DNA of 64,000 nucleotides from DRQF01 sp964559135 (GTDB lineage: Bacteria > Planctomycetota > GCA-002687715 > DRQF01): positions 1 to 64,000 of the forward strand of contig CAZLGG010000007.1 of the NCBI GenBank assembly GCA_964559135.1, written 5' to 3'. The notes beneath the pieces are model-generated. The model saw only the letters and a program-made list of their open reading frames with translations, was not told the DNA's origin and did no database searches. The position numbers and the translations under genes were made by a program. Of this stretch, positions 34,972 through 43,996 are shown one piece after another (positions within the stretch are counted from its first letter, which is position 1; every line of letters starts with the position of its first letter).

Positions 34972-36258
34972 ATGCAGATCGAGGATCCGATGCCGCCGTT
35001 GCCCGCCGATGACGACTTTGCCGCGATGACCCGCGAGAACGAGAAGGAGCTCTTGCAGGCCGAGAGAGACGGCCGGGTCCGCGTGGATGCGGTGCCGCTG
35101 AAGATCACGTTCGAGTTCACCGGCGACTGCAACCTGCACTGTTTCTTCTGCGATTGCGAGTTCAGTCGGAATGAGCTTCGCAAGCAGGGCATGCATCGTT
35201 TCTCCATGGACGAGACGACGTTTCGCATGATGGCGAACGTCGCATTCCCGAAGGCCACGGTGATCAACCCCACGGTCGTCGGGGAGCCATTCACCTTCCC
35301 CCACTTCGATGTCATGGTCGAACTGGCGGAGAAGTATGCCGTGCGTCTGGAACTCGTGACGAACGGCATGTTGCTCAAGAATCCGAGGCTCGACCGGGTT
35401 CTGCCCCTCCTGGACCGTCTGATCATGAGTTTCGACGGGGGCTCGAAGGAGGTCTTCGAGCACTGTCGAACGGGCTCGAAATTCGACGTGGTGATCTCCA
35501 ATCTGCGGCTGTTCAAGGAACGCCGCAGAGCCTTGGGTCTGCGCAAACAGGTCAAGTTCGATTTCGGTGTCACTTTGATGAGAGAGAACATCGAAGAGTT
35601 CCCCCGCATCGTCGAATGGGCGCGGGAGCTGGACGTGGACACGGTCCACGCCGGTCACCTACTCGTGTTCACCAAGGACCTCAGGGGGTCGTCGCTCCTC
35701 GAACACAAGGCCCTTGCCAACCACTGGATCGAGAAAGCGCTCACCCGCGCGAAGGAGCTGGGCGTTCAGCTCAATGCTCCGGCACTCTTCGACCTCGAGG
35801 CCGAAGAGGTCCCTCCGACTCCCATCGAGGAGCCCGGAGAGACGACCGGCCTCGTGCCCAGGCAAGAGATCCTCCGACGCGACGACGGCGACATGTCGCG
35901 AAAAGAAGCCCAGGAGATCCTCGCCACCGAAGCCCCTCCCCCGGACTGGGCGAAAGACGCGTACTGGTGTCCCTTCGCGTGGCGGCAGGTCTTCGTCACG
36001 GTGGAAGGCAACGTTGCTCCCTGCTGCCACCAAGGACGCCCCATCGTGGGCAACGTCTTCAAGGATAATTGGGACGACATCTGGAATGGCGAGGAATACC
36101 AAGCACTCCGCCGCGGCTTGAGAGACAAGAAGCCTCGGTCCTACTGCGCCTCCTGCGCCCTCCTCGCGGAGCAAGGACACGTCGCCTACGACGAGAAGGG
36201 CTACATGTTCGAGGATCGCTATCCGGAACAGAGTCGGGCCGACCAACGGACTCGTTGA
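34972..36258 (+). CDS. Radical SAM / SPASM domain protein
   Basis: The 428-residue protein has the radical SAM cluster motif CNLHCFFC (C53, C57, C60) followed by a TIM-barrel-like region (GEPFTFPHFD, ELVTNGMLL, LIMSFDGGSKEVFEHCR). The C-terminal SPASM-like domain shows WCPFAWRQVFVTVEGN, APCC, and SYCASC, which should hold extra Fe-S clusters. Members modify peptides or mature enzymes. No precursor peptide gene was found nearby, and its partner is unknown. A candidate promoter (TTGCCT, 17 bases, TACAAA at 34948-34953) lies upstream. It stands between the sdh operon and the convergent aconitase-family gene. Confidence 0.9.
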   Translation: MQIEDPMPPLPADDDFAAMTRENEKELLQAERDGRVRVDAVPLKITFEFTGDCNLHCFFCDCEFSRNELRKQGMHRFSMDETTFRMMANVAFPKATVINPTVVGEPFTFPHFDVMVELAEKYAVRLELVTNGMLLKNPRLDRVLPLLDRLIMSFDGGSKEVFEHCRTGSKFDVVISNLRLFKERRRALGLRKQVKFDFGVTLMRENIEEFPRIVEWARELDVDTVHAGHLLVFTKDLRGSSLLEHKALANHWIEKALTRAKELGVQLNAPALFDLEAEEVPPTPIEEPGETTGLVPRQEILRRDDGDMSRKEAQEILATEAPPPDWAKDAYWCPFAWRQVFVTVEGNVAPCCHQGRPIVGNVFKDNWDDIWNGEEYQALRRGLRDKKPRSYCASCALLAEQGHVAYDEKGYMFEDRYPEQSRADQRTR

Positions 36259-36274
36259 GAACCCCTCCGTCGGC

Positions 36275-38293
36275 TCAAGACGATGCGGCGGTCTCCTCGT
36301 CGTAGATCGTGATCCGACCGGCAAGCGCACTGGCCGCCACGGTCAGCGGTGACGCCAGATACATCTTCCCCGGACCGGACCGTCCAGGAAAGTTCCGGTT
36401 GATCGCCGAGATCGTCACTTGGTCCGACTTCCGCGAAACTCCGGGGCCGGCGTTGATGCAGGCGCCGCAGGACGGCTCGATCACCTCAACCCCCATTTCC
36501 TCGAAGAGCTCCAGATAGCCCTTTTGTTCGCAATAGGCTTTCACGCCCTGAGAGCCGAACTGGATGTAGAAGGTCACGTTGTCGGCGACTTTCTGCCCGC
36601 GCTTGCGACCATCGGCGAGGACCTTCGCGTAGAGGTCCATATCCTCGATCTTGCCCGCCGTGCACGACCCTCCGTAAGCGATGTCGATTTCGACACCCTC
36701 GGGCAAATCTTCGATCTCGACGCCGTTCCCTGGATCGCCCGGGAGCGCCACCATGGGCTTCACCTTGGAAGCGTCGATGGTGATCACTTTCTCGTAGACG
36801 GCGTCCTCGTCGGATTCGAGGCCGGCCAGCAGACCGCGTGCGGCGGCAGGATCGAGCCCTCGCCGGCTCACCAGATACTCGATCGTCTTCTCGTCGGGCG
36901 CCACGAGCCCGGTGAAGGCGCCGACTTCAGCGGCCATGTTCGTCATCGTCGCCCGCTCGTCGATGTCGAGAGCTTCCACGACGGGACCGCAGTACTCGAG
37001 GATCTTCCCGATGGCCTTGCCCGTTCGGACGTATTCCTGTCGAAGAATCTCGAGCATCAAGTCCTTGGCGGTCACGTTGGACGCCTTTTCGCCAATGACC
37101 TCGATCTTCACCGTACCCGGGACGTTGAGCTGGATGTCCTTCGTGACCCAACTGTTGAAAATGGCGGTCGTGCCGGCGCCGAATGCCACGGCCCCGATGG
37201 CGCCGCTGTGGGGCGTGTGACTGTCGCTGCCGATGATGATCATGCCCGGCTCGGCGTAGGACTCGAGAACCTTGCTGTGGCAGATGGCTTCGCTGCCCTT
37301 CGTCGGCCCTTCGATTTCACCGTGAAGCGTGATCCCCTGTTCCTCCGCGAAGGTCCTCTGCTTGACCTCGAGTTGCTTCGCGACGTCGAGAAGCCCCATT
37401 TTCTTGCGTTCCTCGGTCATGGCCTCATCGAGAAACGTCAGGTGATCTCGAAAGAAGAAAATGCTCTCCCGGTCGACGACCTTCTCGTCGGAGCCGACGA
37501 GTTTGTGGAAGAAATCGGCCGCCATGGGCGTGACGTATTCGTGACTGAAACGGATGTCGGTGCGCACGAAGCCCGTGTCGCCGGGCTTCACGTAGGGAAC
37601 TCCCACCTGATTGAGAGAGAGATCCGTCACGAAGTGCCGAGCGATGATTTTTTCGCCGATGGTCATCGGGCGCTGCTCGGTCGTGATGGGAGGGACGGCC
37701 CCCTTGCCCTGCATGCGCGCCACGTTGAACTCGAAAAGTCCGCCGAATTCGACGATCTGCTTCGAAATGGGATCCAGGCCCTTCGTGAAAGCTTCCAGAG
37801 GAATCTCTTCCTGGGCGCGGATCTTGTCGATCAGGCTGAAATCCGTGCTCGTGAGCAGACCGAGGTTGTGGCAATTCTCCCGGTAGATGCGCTCGATGTT
37901 CTCGGCGATGATGATCCGAATCCCGGCCAGCATTTCGGCGTACGGACTCTGCTCGCGACTCGAGCCCTTGCCCCTGCGTTGCCCGGAGACGGAGACCTCG
38001 AACCCTCCCGATTTCACGGCCCCGCGGGTCACGGGAAACTCGTCACCGGCCTGGAAGCCCAGATACGGGAATTCGCCCAAGGTTTCGTCGAAGTAGTAGC
38101 AGATGTATGCAGGCGTGATCTCGTCGGTGGAGATGTTGTTCCGAAGGGGCAATCCATGGGGCCATTCCAGATCTTCGCCAGCGAGTTGTCGTCTCATCGC
38201 CTCGGGATCATCGACGAGGAAGAGAATCCGACCCTTGACCAGGATCGACTCGGGTCGTCGCTGAACCTCGCGCTCGAGCAGGCTCTGAATCAT
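36275..38293 (-). CDS. Aconitase-family hydratase with N-terminal swivel domain
   Basis: Aconitase-family enzymes isomerise hydroxyacids such as citrate/isocitrate with a [4Fe-4S] cluster. In this 672-residue protein the LeuD-like swivel domain (GKGSSREQSPYAEML near 108-122) comes before the LeuC-like catalytic part (GSDSHTPHSGAIGAVAFGAGT from 355; cluster Cys544 in GSCT and Cys609, Cys612 in SCGAC). This is the AcnB order but without its HEAT-like N-terminus. The usual GSCTN reads GSCTA. It may be aconitase or isopropylmalate/homoaconitate dehydratase; nearness to sdhCAB favours aconitase. I use the ATG at 38293, with GGAGG 9 bases upstream. Confidence 0.88.
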   Translation of the reverse strand: MIQSLLEREVQRRPESILVKGRILFLVDDPEAMRRQLAGEDLEWPHGLPLRNNISTDEITPAYICYYFDETLGEFPYLGFQAGDEFPVTRGAVKSGGFEVSVSGQRRGKGSSREQSPYAEMLAGIRIIIAENIERIYRENCHNLGLLTSTDFSLIDKIRAQEEIPLEAFTKGLDPISKQIVEFGGLFEFNVARMQGKGAVPPITTEQRPMTIGEKIIARHFVTDLSLNQVGVPYVKPGDTGFVRTDIRFSHEYVTPMAADFFHKLVGSDEKVVDRESIFFFRDHLTFLDEAMTEERKKMGLLDVAKQLEVKQRTFAEEQGITLHGEIEGPTKGSEAICHSKVLESYAEPGMIIIGSDSHTPHSGAIGAVAFGAGTTAIFNSWVTKDIQLNVPGTVKIEVIGEKASNVTAKDLMLEILRQEYVRTGKAIGKILEYCGPVVEALDIDERATMTNMAAEVGAFTGLVAPDEKTIEYLVSRRGLDPAAARGLLAGLESDEDAVYEKVITIDASKVKPMVALPGDPGNGVEIEDLPEGVEIDIAYGGSCTAGKIEDMDLYAKVLADGRKRGQKVADNVTFYIQFGSQGVKAYCEQKGYLELFEEMGVEVIEPSCGACINAGPGVSRKSDQVTISAINRNFPGRSGPGKMYLASPLTVAASALAGRITIYDEETAASS

Positions 38294-38508
38294 GGGAATC
38301 CCCTCCAAAAAAAATGCGAGACGGGTCGACGGCAGTGCGTCACCGGTCTCGGCGGGTGTCTAGAAATAGCAACCCGCACCCTTCGCTGCAAGCGTAGCCG
38401 CCCCGCCACGCCGCCGCACCCACCCGCCCCTCGACAGCTTTTTGCTATGGGAAAACGACCTCAGAGATTCTATAAATCCCGGTCGCATCGGTACATGGAA
38501 CGCCCTTC

Positions 38509-40554
38509 ATGAAGATTGATCGCATTCGAAACATCGGAATCATCGCCCACATCGATGCGGGCAAGACCACCACGTCCGAACGTATCCTCTATCTGGGCGG
38601 GAGGATCCATCGCATGGGCGAGGTGCACCACGGCGACACGGCCCTCGACTGGCTCGAGGACGAACAGGAGCGCGGGATCACCATCAAGGCCGCGGCGTCG
38701 CGGGTGCCTTGGCGCGTTCACGCGATCAATCTCATCGACACGCCGGGGCACGTGGATTTCACGGCCGAGGTCGAACGCTCCCTGCGGGTCATCGACGGCG
38801 CGGTCGTGGTGCTCTGCGGCGTCGCGGGGGTGGAGGCCCAGAGTGAGACGGTGTGGAGGCAGGCCGACCATTACTCCGTCCCCCGCATCGTGTTCGTGAA
38901 TAAGCTCGACCGCACCGGCGCGGATTTCCACAAGGCGGTCCAATCTCTCGTCAAGCGGTTGAAGGCCCACCCCATCATCCTTCATGAGCCCATTCTCGGC
39001 GAGAACGACGTCTTCGAGGGCCTCATCGACTTGGTTTCGATGGAGGCCCTTCATTTCCCGGACGCCGACACGGTGGAGCGGACGGCTCTCACCCAGGCCC
39101 AGCAAGAGGCGGCCGGGCCCGGTCGGGACCAGCTCGTGGAACGACTGGCCGATCTCGACGACGAGATTGCCGAGCTGTACCTCGGCGGAGAGGAGCTTGC
39201 CCCTGACGTTCTCCGCGGGGCGCTCCGGCGCGCCACCTTGAACCTCTCGTGCGTGCCCGTCCTGGCGGGAGCCGCTTACAAGAAAATCGGCGTACAACCT
39301 CTCCTCGATGCGGTGATCGACTTCCTTCCGTCTCCCGCGGACCTCCCCCCCATGCAAGGTCACGACCCGAAGCATCCGGAAAGGGTCGTGGAGCGTCCAC
39401 ACTCCCCCGATGCGCCCTTCTCGGGTCTCGTGTTCAAGGTGCAGGCGCAGGTGGGCGGCGAGCTCTTCTACATGAGGATCTACTCGGGGAAGCTGGAGGT
39501 CGGCGACGCTCCCATCAACGCCCGCACGGGGAAGCGGGAACGCATCCAGGACATTCTTCGCGTCCACGGCAAGGGCGGAGAACGCATCAAGGTCGCCGAA
39601 GCGGGCGACATCGTCACCATCCCCGGACTCAAACGTTCGGTGACGGGCGACACCCTCCATGACCCGGCGCACCCGATCGCTTTCGAGTCGATCCACTTCC
39701 CCGAACCCGTCGTGTCCATGGCCATCGAGCCGAAAACCGCGGCGGCTCGGGACAAACTCTCGGAGTCCTTGGTCAAACTCAGTCGTGAAGATCCGACCTT
39801 CACGGTCCACGAGGATCCGGATACCGGTCAGGTGATCCTCTCAGGCATGGGGGAGCTCCACTTGGAAGTCATCGCGAATCGACTCGAACGAGAGTTTCGC
39901 GTGCAAACCAACACCGGTAAGCCCCGAGTGACCTACCGAGAATGCATTTCCAAGGCCGCGGACGTCGAACACGAGGTCCAAAAGACCCTCGGCGGCAAGA
40001 CCATTTGGGGCAAAGTCAAGCTCCGCGTGGAGCCCGGTGACGACTCCGACACAGCCTGGCAGGTCCCCGCGGACCGCGTTCTCCCCAAGGGCATGAAGAA
40101 ACAGCTCATCGAGCAACTCGAAGGCGAACTCGCGGGCACGGGCCTTTGGGGCTACTCCCTCATGGGCACCCGAGCGACCCTTCTCGACGTTCAGATCAAG
40201 GAGGTGGACCCGTCCGGCGCGGGCTTGCCCTACGCCCTCGCCGAAGCCTTCACTCAGGCTTTGAGGGACGGCGGCACCCAGATCCTCGAACCTATCATGC
40301 GCGTCGAGGTGACGACCCCTCAGGAGCACCTGGGCCCTGTCCATCGCGCTCTCCAGACCAAGAGGGTGGAAATCGAGGAGATGGAGGATCACGACGGCCT
40401 CGCCATGATTCGAGGACGCGTCCCGATGTCCGAGATGTTCGGATTCCCCAACGACCTCAGAACGATCAGTCAGGGCCGCGCATCGGTATCCATGGAACCC
40501 GCCGGCCACCAACCGGTGCCGGAAGAAATCGTCAAAAAAATGTTCGGAGACTGA
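38509..40554 (+). CDS. fusA: Elongation factor G (stand-alone copy)
   Basis: EF-G drives translocation, or ribosome recycling in some paralogs. The 681-residue protein has G1 AHIDAGKTT, switch region EDEQERGITIKAAASRV, G3 DTPGHVDFTAEVERSLRV and G4 VNKLDRTGADF. Domains II to V follow (VSMAIEPKT, GMGELHLEV, late PMSEMFGFPNDLR). It is not in an str operon, and the domain IV tip (KEVDPSGAG) differs from the usual HDVDSS-type loop, so it may be an accessory EF-G2. A TATAAA lies at 38471-38476. It is followed at 4 bases by the next gene. Confidence 0.93.
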   Translation: MKIDRIRNIGIIAHIDAGKTTTSERILYLGGRIHRMGEVHHGDTALDWLEDEQERGITIKAAASRVPWRVHAINLIDTPGHVDFTAEVERSLRVIDGAVVVLCGVAGVEAQSETVWRQADHYSVPRIVFVNKLDRTGADFHKAVQSLVKRLKAHPIILHEPILGENDVFEGLIDLVSMEALHFPDADTVERTALTQAQQEAAGPGRDQLVERLADLDDEIAELYLGGEELAPDVLRGALRRATLNLSCVPVLAGAAYKKIGVQPLLDAVIDFLPSPADLPPMQGHDPKHPERVVERPHSPDAPFSGLVFKVQAQVGGELFYMRIYSGKLEVGDAPINARTGKRERIQDILRVHGKGGERIKVAEAGDIVTIPGLKRSVTGDTLHDPAHPIAFESIHFPEPVVSMAIEPKTAAARDKLSESLVKLSREDPTFTVHEDPDTGQVILSGMGELHLEVIANRLEREFRVQTNTGKPRVTYRECISKAADVEHEVQKTLGGKTIWGKVKLRVEPGDDSDTAWQVPADRVLPKGMKKQLIEQLEGELAGTGLWGYSLMGTRATLLDVQIKEVDPSGAGLPYALAEAFTQALRDGGTQILEPIMRVEVTTPQEHLGPVHRALQTKRVEIEEMEDHDGLAMIRGRVPMSEMFGFPNDLRTISQGRASVSMEPAGHQPVPEEIVKKMFGD

Positions 40555-40558
40555 TGTC

Positions 40559-41086
40559 GTGAGCGACGACGTAGCGTCCCTGGATGAACTCGAACGCGAC
40601 GACGCACTGCCGCGAATCTACGTCGATATCCGCATCACGCGTCGTATTCGAAGTCTTCCGGCGACGACCGTGGCCATATGGCAGGGCATGAAGAAGGTCC
40701 TCTTCCTCGGCGCCGTTCTGCTCGCGGTCCTGGCGCTCTGCTGGCCGGATTTCGTGATCTCCCAAGGACTGGGTATCGTCGCCGCCATCCTGATCGTGTG
40801 GCAGATCTGGGAGAACATGATCGCCCGGAGCCACTACGGCGTCTCGCACATCCTCCTGACGTCGAAGGGAATCCTCTTCACGGCGGAAAACGTGTACATC
40901 CCGTGGGAAGACGTCGAAAGCTGGGCAGCGAGTGGCGATCTGTTGCGGCTGACCCCATCCCCCCAGGCTCGACCCGGCGGTCTCTTCGCGCCGTCGACGC
41001 TGGACATCCCCCTCGCCCACAAGAGTCGCCATCTCGTCCTGGAGGTCTTTCGAAAAGAGGCGCCCCGCCGCCAAAGCACGGACTGA
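40559..41086 (+). CDS. Small membrane protein with two helices and a PH-like C-terminal part
   Basis: The 175-residue protein has a charged N-terminus, two adjacent membrane helices (about residues 45-62 and 65-84), and a cytoplasmic C-terminal segment. That segment (VSHILLTSKGILFTAENVYIPWEDV) resembles bacterial PH/YcxB-like domains. Function is unknown. The start is GTG at 40559; a GGAG inside the end of the EF-G gene lies 9 bases upstream, so it is probably translated in tandem with EF-G. It is convergent with the kinase gene. Confidence 0.75.
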   Translation: MSDDVASLDELERDDALPRIYVDIRITRRIRSLPATTVAIWQGMKKVLFLGAVLLAVLALCWPDFVISQGLGIVAAILIVWQIWENMIARSHYGVSHILLTSKGILFTAENVYIPWEDVESWAASGDLLRLTPSPQARPGGLFAPSTLDIPLAHKSRHLVLEVFRKEAPRRQSTD

Positions 41087-41099
41087 CATCCCGCGATGA

Positions 41100-42029
41100 T
41101 CAGTTGTCGTTGAAGAAGCCCCTGAGGAAGCCGACCACGCCCTTGCTGTCGTCGGGAGAGAGCCCGTCCCCGATGGCCGCCATGATCTCGTCCACGCGCT
41201 GAACGACCAAAGAGCAGGAGTCGGGCCGCTTCCTGGGCTTTTTTTGAATCATGTCCTCGATGAGGCGACCCACCGGGGCCGAAACTTCGTCATTGATGGC
41301 GCGGGGGCTCACCGGTTCCGTCTTCAAGGTGTTCGCGAGGACCTGCGTCGCACGCGAACCCGTGAAGGGCAACTCCCCGGTGACGAGTTCGTAGAGAATG
41401 ACGCCGAGGGAGAAAATATCGGCCCGGGCATCCAGGCGCTGACCGCGAATCTGCTCCGGGGCGCTGTAGGCAGGCGTTCCCAAGTAGGTGCCCTTGACGG
41501 TCAGGGCCATCGAGGCGTTCAGATCCTTGGCGATGCCGAAGTCGAGGATCTTCACGATCCCCGTCTTTCGTTCGATCATCACGTTCTCGGGTTTGAGATC
41601 CCGGTGAATGATGTCGTTGGCGTGGGCGGTCTGGAGAGCCAGGGCGACATCTCGGACGATTTCCAGCGAACGAGCGACGGGTAGGAGGCCCCCGCCCTCC
41701 TTGAGGATGTCATACAGGTCCGAACCGTCGACGAACTCGCTCGCAATGTAGAAGAGCCCGCGAGCGCGACCGAGTCCGAAGACCCGCACGATGTTCGGAT
41801 GGGAGAGTCGGCTGAAACGAGAGCCCTCACGTCGAAACCTCTCGAGGGTCTCCGGGTCGGCGGCGCCGTCGCTCTTCAGGAACTTGATGGCGACCCGTCG
41901 GTCACGGCGATCCTCATGGGCTTCGAAGACCACACCCATTCCCCCGTCGCCGACGCGTCGAACGATCTCATATCGGTCGTTTGGACCGATTCGGGCACCG
42001 ATGAGTTCCTCCCAGGATTCCAGAACCAC
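41100..42029 (-). CDS. Soluble Ser/Thr protein kinase
   Basis: This 309-residue Hanks-type kinase has the G-loop RVGDGGMGVVFEA, VAIK, the catalytic loop IHRDLKPENVM, DFGIAKD and SAPEQIRG. It is a complete RD-type catalytic domain with only about 30 residues beyond it and no membrane helix, so it is probably cytoplasmic. The start is GTG with GGAGG 6 bases upstream. It lies 18 bases downstream of the ferredoxin gene on the same strand, so the two are probably cotranscribed. The substrate is unknown. Confidence 0.92.
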   Translation of the reverse strand: MVLESWEELIGARIGPNDRYEIVRRVGDGGMGVVFEAHEDRRDRRVAIKFLKSDGAADPETLERFRREGSRFSRLSHPNIVRVFGLGRARGLFYIASEFVDGSDLYDILKEGGGLLPVARSLEIVRDVALALQTAHANDIIHRDLKPENVMIERKTGIVKILDFGIAKDLNASMALTVKGTYLGTPAYSAPEQIRGQRLDARADIFSLGVILYELVTGELPFTGSRATQVLANTLKTEPVSPRAINDEVSAPVGRLIEDMIQKKPRKRPDSCSLVVQRVDEIMAAIGDGLSPDDSKGVVGFLRGFFNDN

Positions 42030-42047
42030 GAGGCGCCTCCGTTGGGA

Positions 42048-42284
42048 TCAGCTGTTCCCGTCATCTCCGATCGCGTTGACCGGGCACTGTTCCATCGCGT
42101 CGAGGGCGGCCTGACGCTCGTCCTCGTTCTCGGGCTGATGATAGACGACGTCATGGTCGCCGTCTTCGCTTTCTTTGAAAACGCTCGGAGCCACGTCGAC
42201 GCAGAGGGAGCACAGGATGCACTCCTTGTCCACGTAAAAGGGCCCAGGAACGTTGTCCTCCCATTTCTCGTCAGAATTGGCCAC
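42048..42284 (-). CDS. Small [4Fe-4S] ferredoxin
   Basis: The 78-residue acidic protein has CILCSLC (C22, C25, C28) and CPVNAI (C67), a complete ligand set for a single cluster. A second C-x2-C-x2-C set is missing, so it differs from the two-cluster ferredoxins. It would be a low-potential electron carrier. The start is GTG with GGAG about 9 bases upstream. It may be cotranscribed with the downstream kinase. It is the only ferredoxin gene in the window and a possible donor for the benzoyl-CoA reductase, about 6 kb away. Confidence 0.9.
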   Translation of the reverse strand: MANSDEKWEDNVPGPFYVDKECILCSLCVDVAPSVFKESEDGDHDVVYHQPENEDERQAALDAMEQCPVNAIGDDGNS

Positions 42285-42410
42285 AGCGGTCTCTCCCCTA
42301 TTTCCAACTGTCGACGGATCTTAGGCCCGGCCTCCGACCTCGGCAAGTGAACATCCCTTCCTTCGACGTCCGTGGTGGCTGAAGCCGCTGCTCCATGGGA
42401 GAGCCGCCGC

Positions 42411-43982
42411 TCAGTGATCGCGACGGTTCAGTGCCTGGATCACCCTGTCCAGACGACCTCGGACCAAAGGATGTGCCGGGAGGTCGGGTCGAACCGGAGT
42501 GGGCGGAGGGGTCACGGAACGAGGCGGGACCGTCCTCGGACTGAAAAGAAGCCTTCCCTTCGTGCCGGTCTTGTCGCAGTCCAGGGCGAGAAGCCACGGC
42601 GCTCCTCCTTCCACGCGCGCGCCGATGATGGGCACATGGCCGCGGCGCGCCGTCTGCGCGGCGTCCCCCGGAGCCGCCACGAATTCGAAACGATCGGGAG
42701 AGAGGCCCTCCAGCACGACGGCATCCGCGGCGCGCGCCAGAACCAAGACACGCCGTTCCTCCGACTCGCGACTCTGCTCGATGAGCCATCGCCTCGAGAC
42801 ATCGCGGTCTCGGACCGGTGCGAGGAGGAGAAGTCGGCCGCCCGCGAACGGGACGTCGCGCCCAGGCCGACCGCCGAGGCCGTCGAACTCCAAGGGCTGC
42901 CGCCCGGCGCCGCGAATGAGCTGCCTCGCGGCGTCCAGGTCGACGGGACGGGCCCCGATCGAGACGAGGACGATGTGATGGGGTTCGCGCGCTCGAAACT
43001 CATCGCGCAACTCGGTGGCGAGCCCCTTCAGCACGACGTCGCTCCCCTCCCTCAGAGCGATCAACCAGAGGCGACCGGGACGTCGTTCGAAAACGGGTCT
43101 TGGAGTCGGCGGCGGGACCGGGCGAGGATCGACGGGCCGCGGTTGCGGCTCGGGGCCCTTCGTCCTCCAAGGGGCCCTCGTAGGCCGGCGCCCCACGGAC
43201 TCGCGCCCCCATCGAAGGAGGTTGCCGAAGAAACGCTTGGAGATGGCCCGGGTGGGACGCCCCTGGAGATCCACGTATTTGTCGAGGCACAGCTGGAAAA
43301 GGAGTATCCATCCCTTTCCGAAGCGCCCGTGCAGTCCCGCGGCACGCCCCGTCCGGAGTCTCCGTGCCGGCCCCGCGTTCATCTGCAAAGGCGGCCCCCA
43401 TTCTTCGAAGGCGTCGAGGAAGTAGCTGTGCTGTCTTCCGACTTCGTTCAGAGGAATTCGGAACCAACCGCCGCGCACGGGGCGGGCCGTGATGTGCTTC
43501 CATACGGGGTGAGCCTGCTCGTTCCCGAAGAGCTGAGCCGGGTCTTTGCCGCTGCGCTTCACCCACCATCCCGGCGGGAGGAGATCGGGTTGATAGACAC
43601 CCTTGCCCTTCTTGCTGTCCGCCCATCGGTAGCGGTCCATCCGAACGAGGACTCCGCCGGTCTTGACCATGGCGAGCACAGCCGATTTCTTCGCCTTCAC
43701 GAATTGGGACCACCTCGGGTGGCGCTCGCAAAAACTCCCCACGATCAGCATGTCGAGAGCATCGATGCGCCAGGTCTCAGGTCGGTCCAGGTCCACCCGA
43801 TGACGGGTGACGGAAGGCGTGAAGGCGAGCACGCGGCTCAAGCCCTCGGCCTCGGACCGATCGTCGCGGAATTCCATCCACCCCACGACATAGCCCGGCT
43901 CCGCCTGGGCGGGCAGGCCCCGGGCGAGGAGGCCCACGCAAGCCAGGAAAACAGCGGCCGACATTCGACTTTGGTCATCCAT
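42411..43982 (-). CDS. Secreted hypothetical protein with class I glutamine-amidotransferase-like region
   Basis: The 523-residue protein has a signal peptide (about residues 7-27, AAVFLACVGLLARGLPAQA). An N-terminal alpha/beta region (DMLIVGSFCERHPRW, MVKTGGVLVRMDRY) resembles ThuA/GATase1-like domains that in planctomycetes occur in exported proteins. A Pro/Arg-rich linker lies at about 265-305, followed by a second alpha/beta region and a basic C-terminus. The function is not recognised. An antisense frame of similar length exists but lacks a signal peptide and domain sense. It is divergent from the zinc-ribbon gene by only 14 bases. Confidence 0.7.
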   Translation of the reverse strand: MDDQSRMSAAVFLACVGLLARGLPAQAEPGYVVGWMEFRDDRSEAEGLSRVLAFTPSVTRHRVDLDRPETWRIDALDMLIVGSFCERHPRWSQFVKAKKSAVLAMVKTGGVLVRMDRYRWADSKKGKGVYQPDLLPPGWWVKRSGKDPAQLFGNEQAHPVWKHITARPVRGGWFRIPLNEVGRQHSYFLDAFEEWGPPLQMNAGPARRLRTGRAAGLHGRFGKGWILLFQLCLDKYVDLQGRPTRAISKRFFGNLLRWGRESVGRRPTRAPWRTKGPEPQPRPVDPRPVPPPTPRPVFERRPGRLWLIALREGSDVVLKGLATELRDEFRAREPHHIVLVSIGARPVDLDAARQLIRGAGRQPLEFDGLGGRPGRDVPFAGGRLLLLAPVRDRDVSRRWLIEQSRESEERRVLVLARAADAVVLEGLSPDRFEFVAAPGDAAQTARRGHVPIIGARVEGGAPWLLALDCDKTGTKGRLLFSPRTVPPRSVTPPPTPVRPDLPAHPLVRGRLDRVIQALNRRDH

Positions 43983-43996
43983 GATCTCCCATCATA

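Noticed and set aside
36419..38512. 697-codon plus-strand frame opposite the aconitase-family gene
   Set aside because: It is antisense to a gene with complete cluster and swivel motifs and has no domain of its own.
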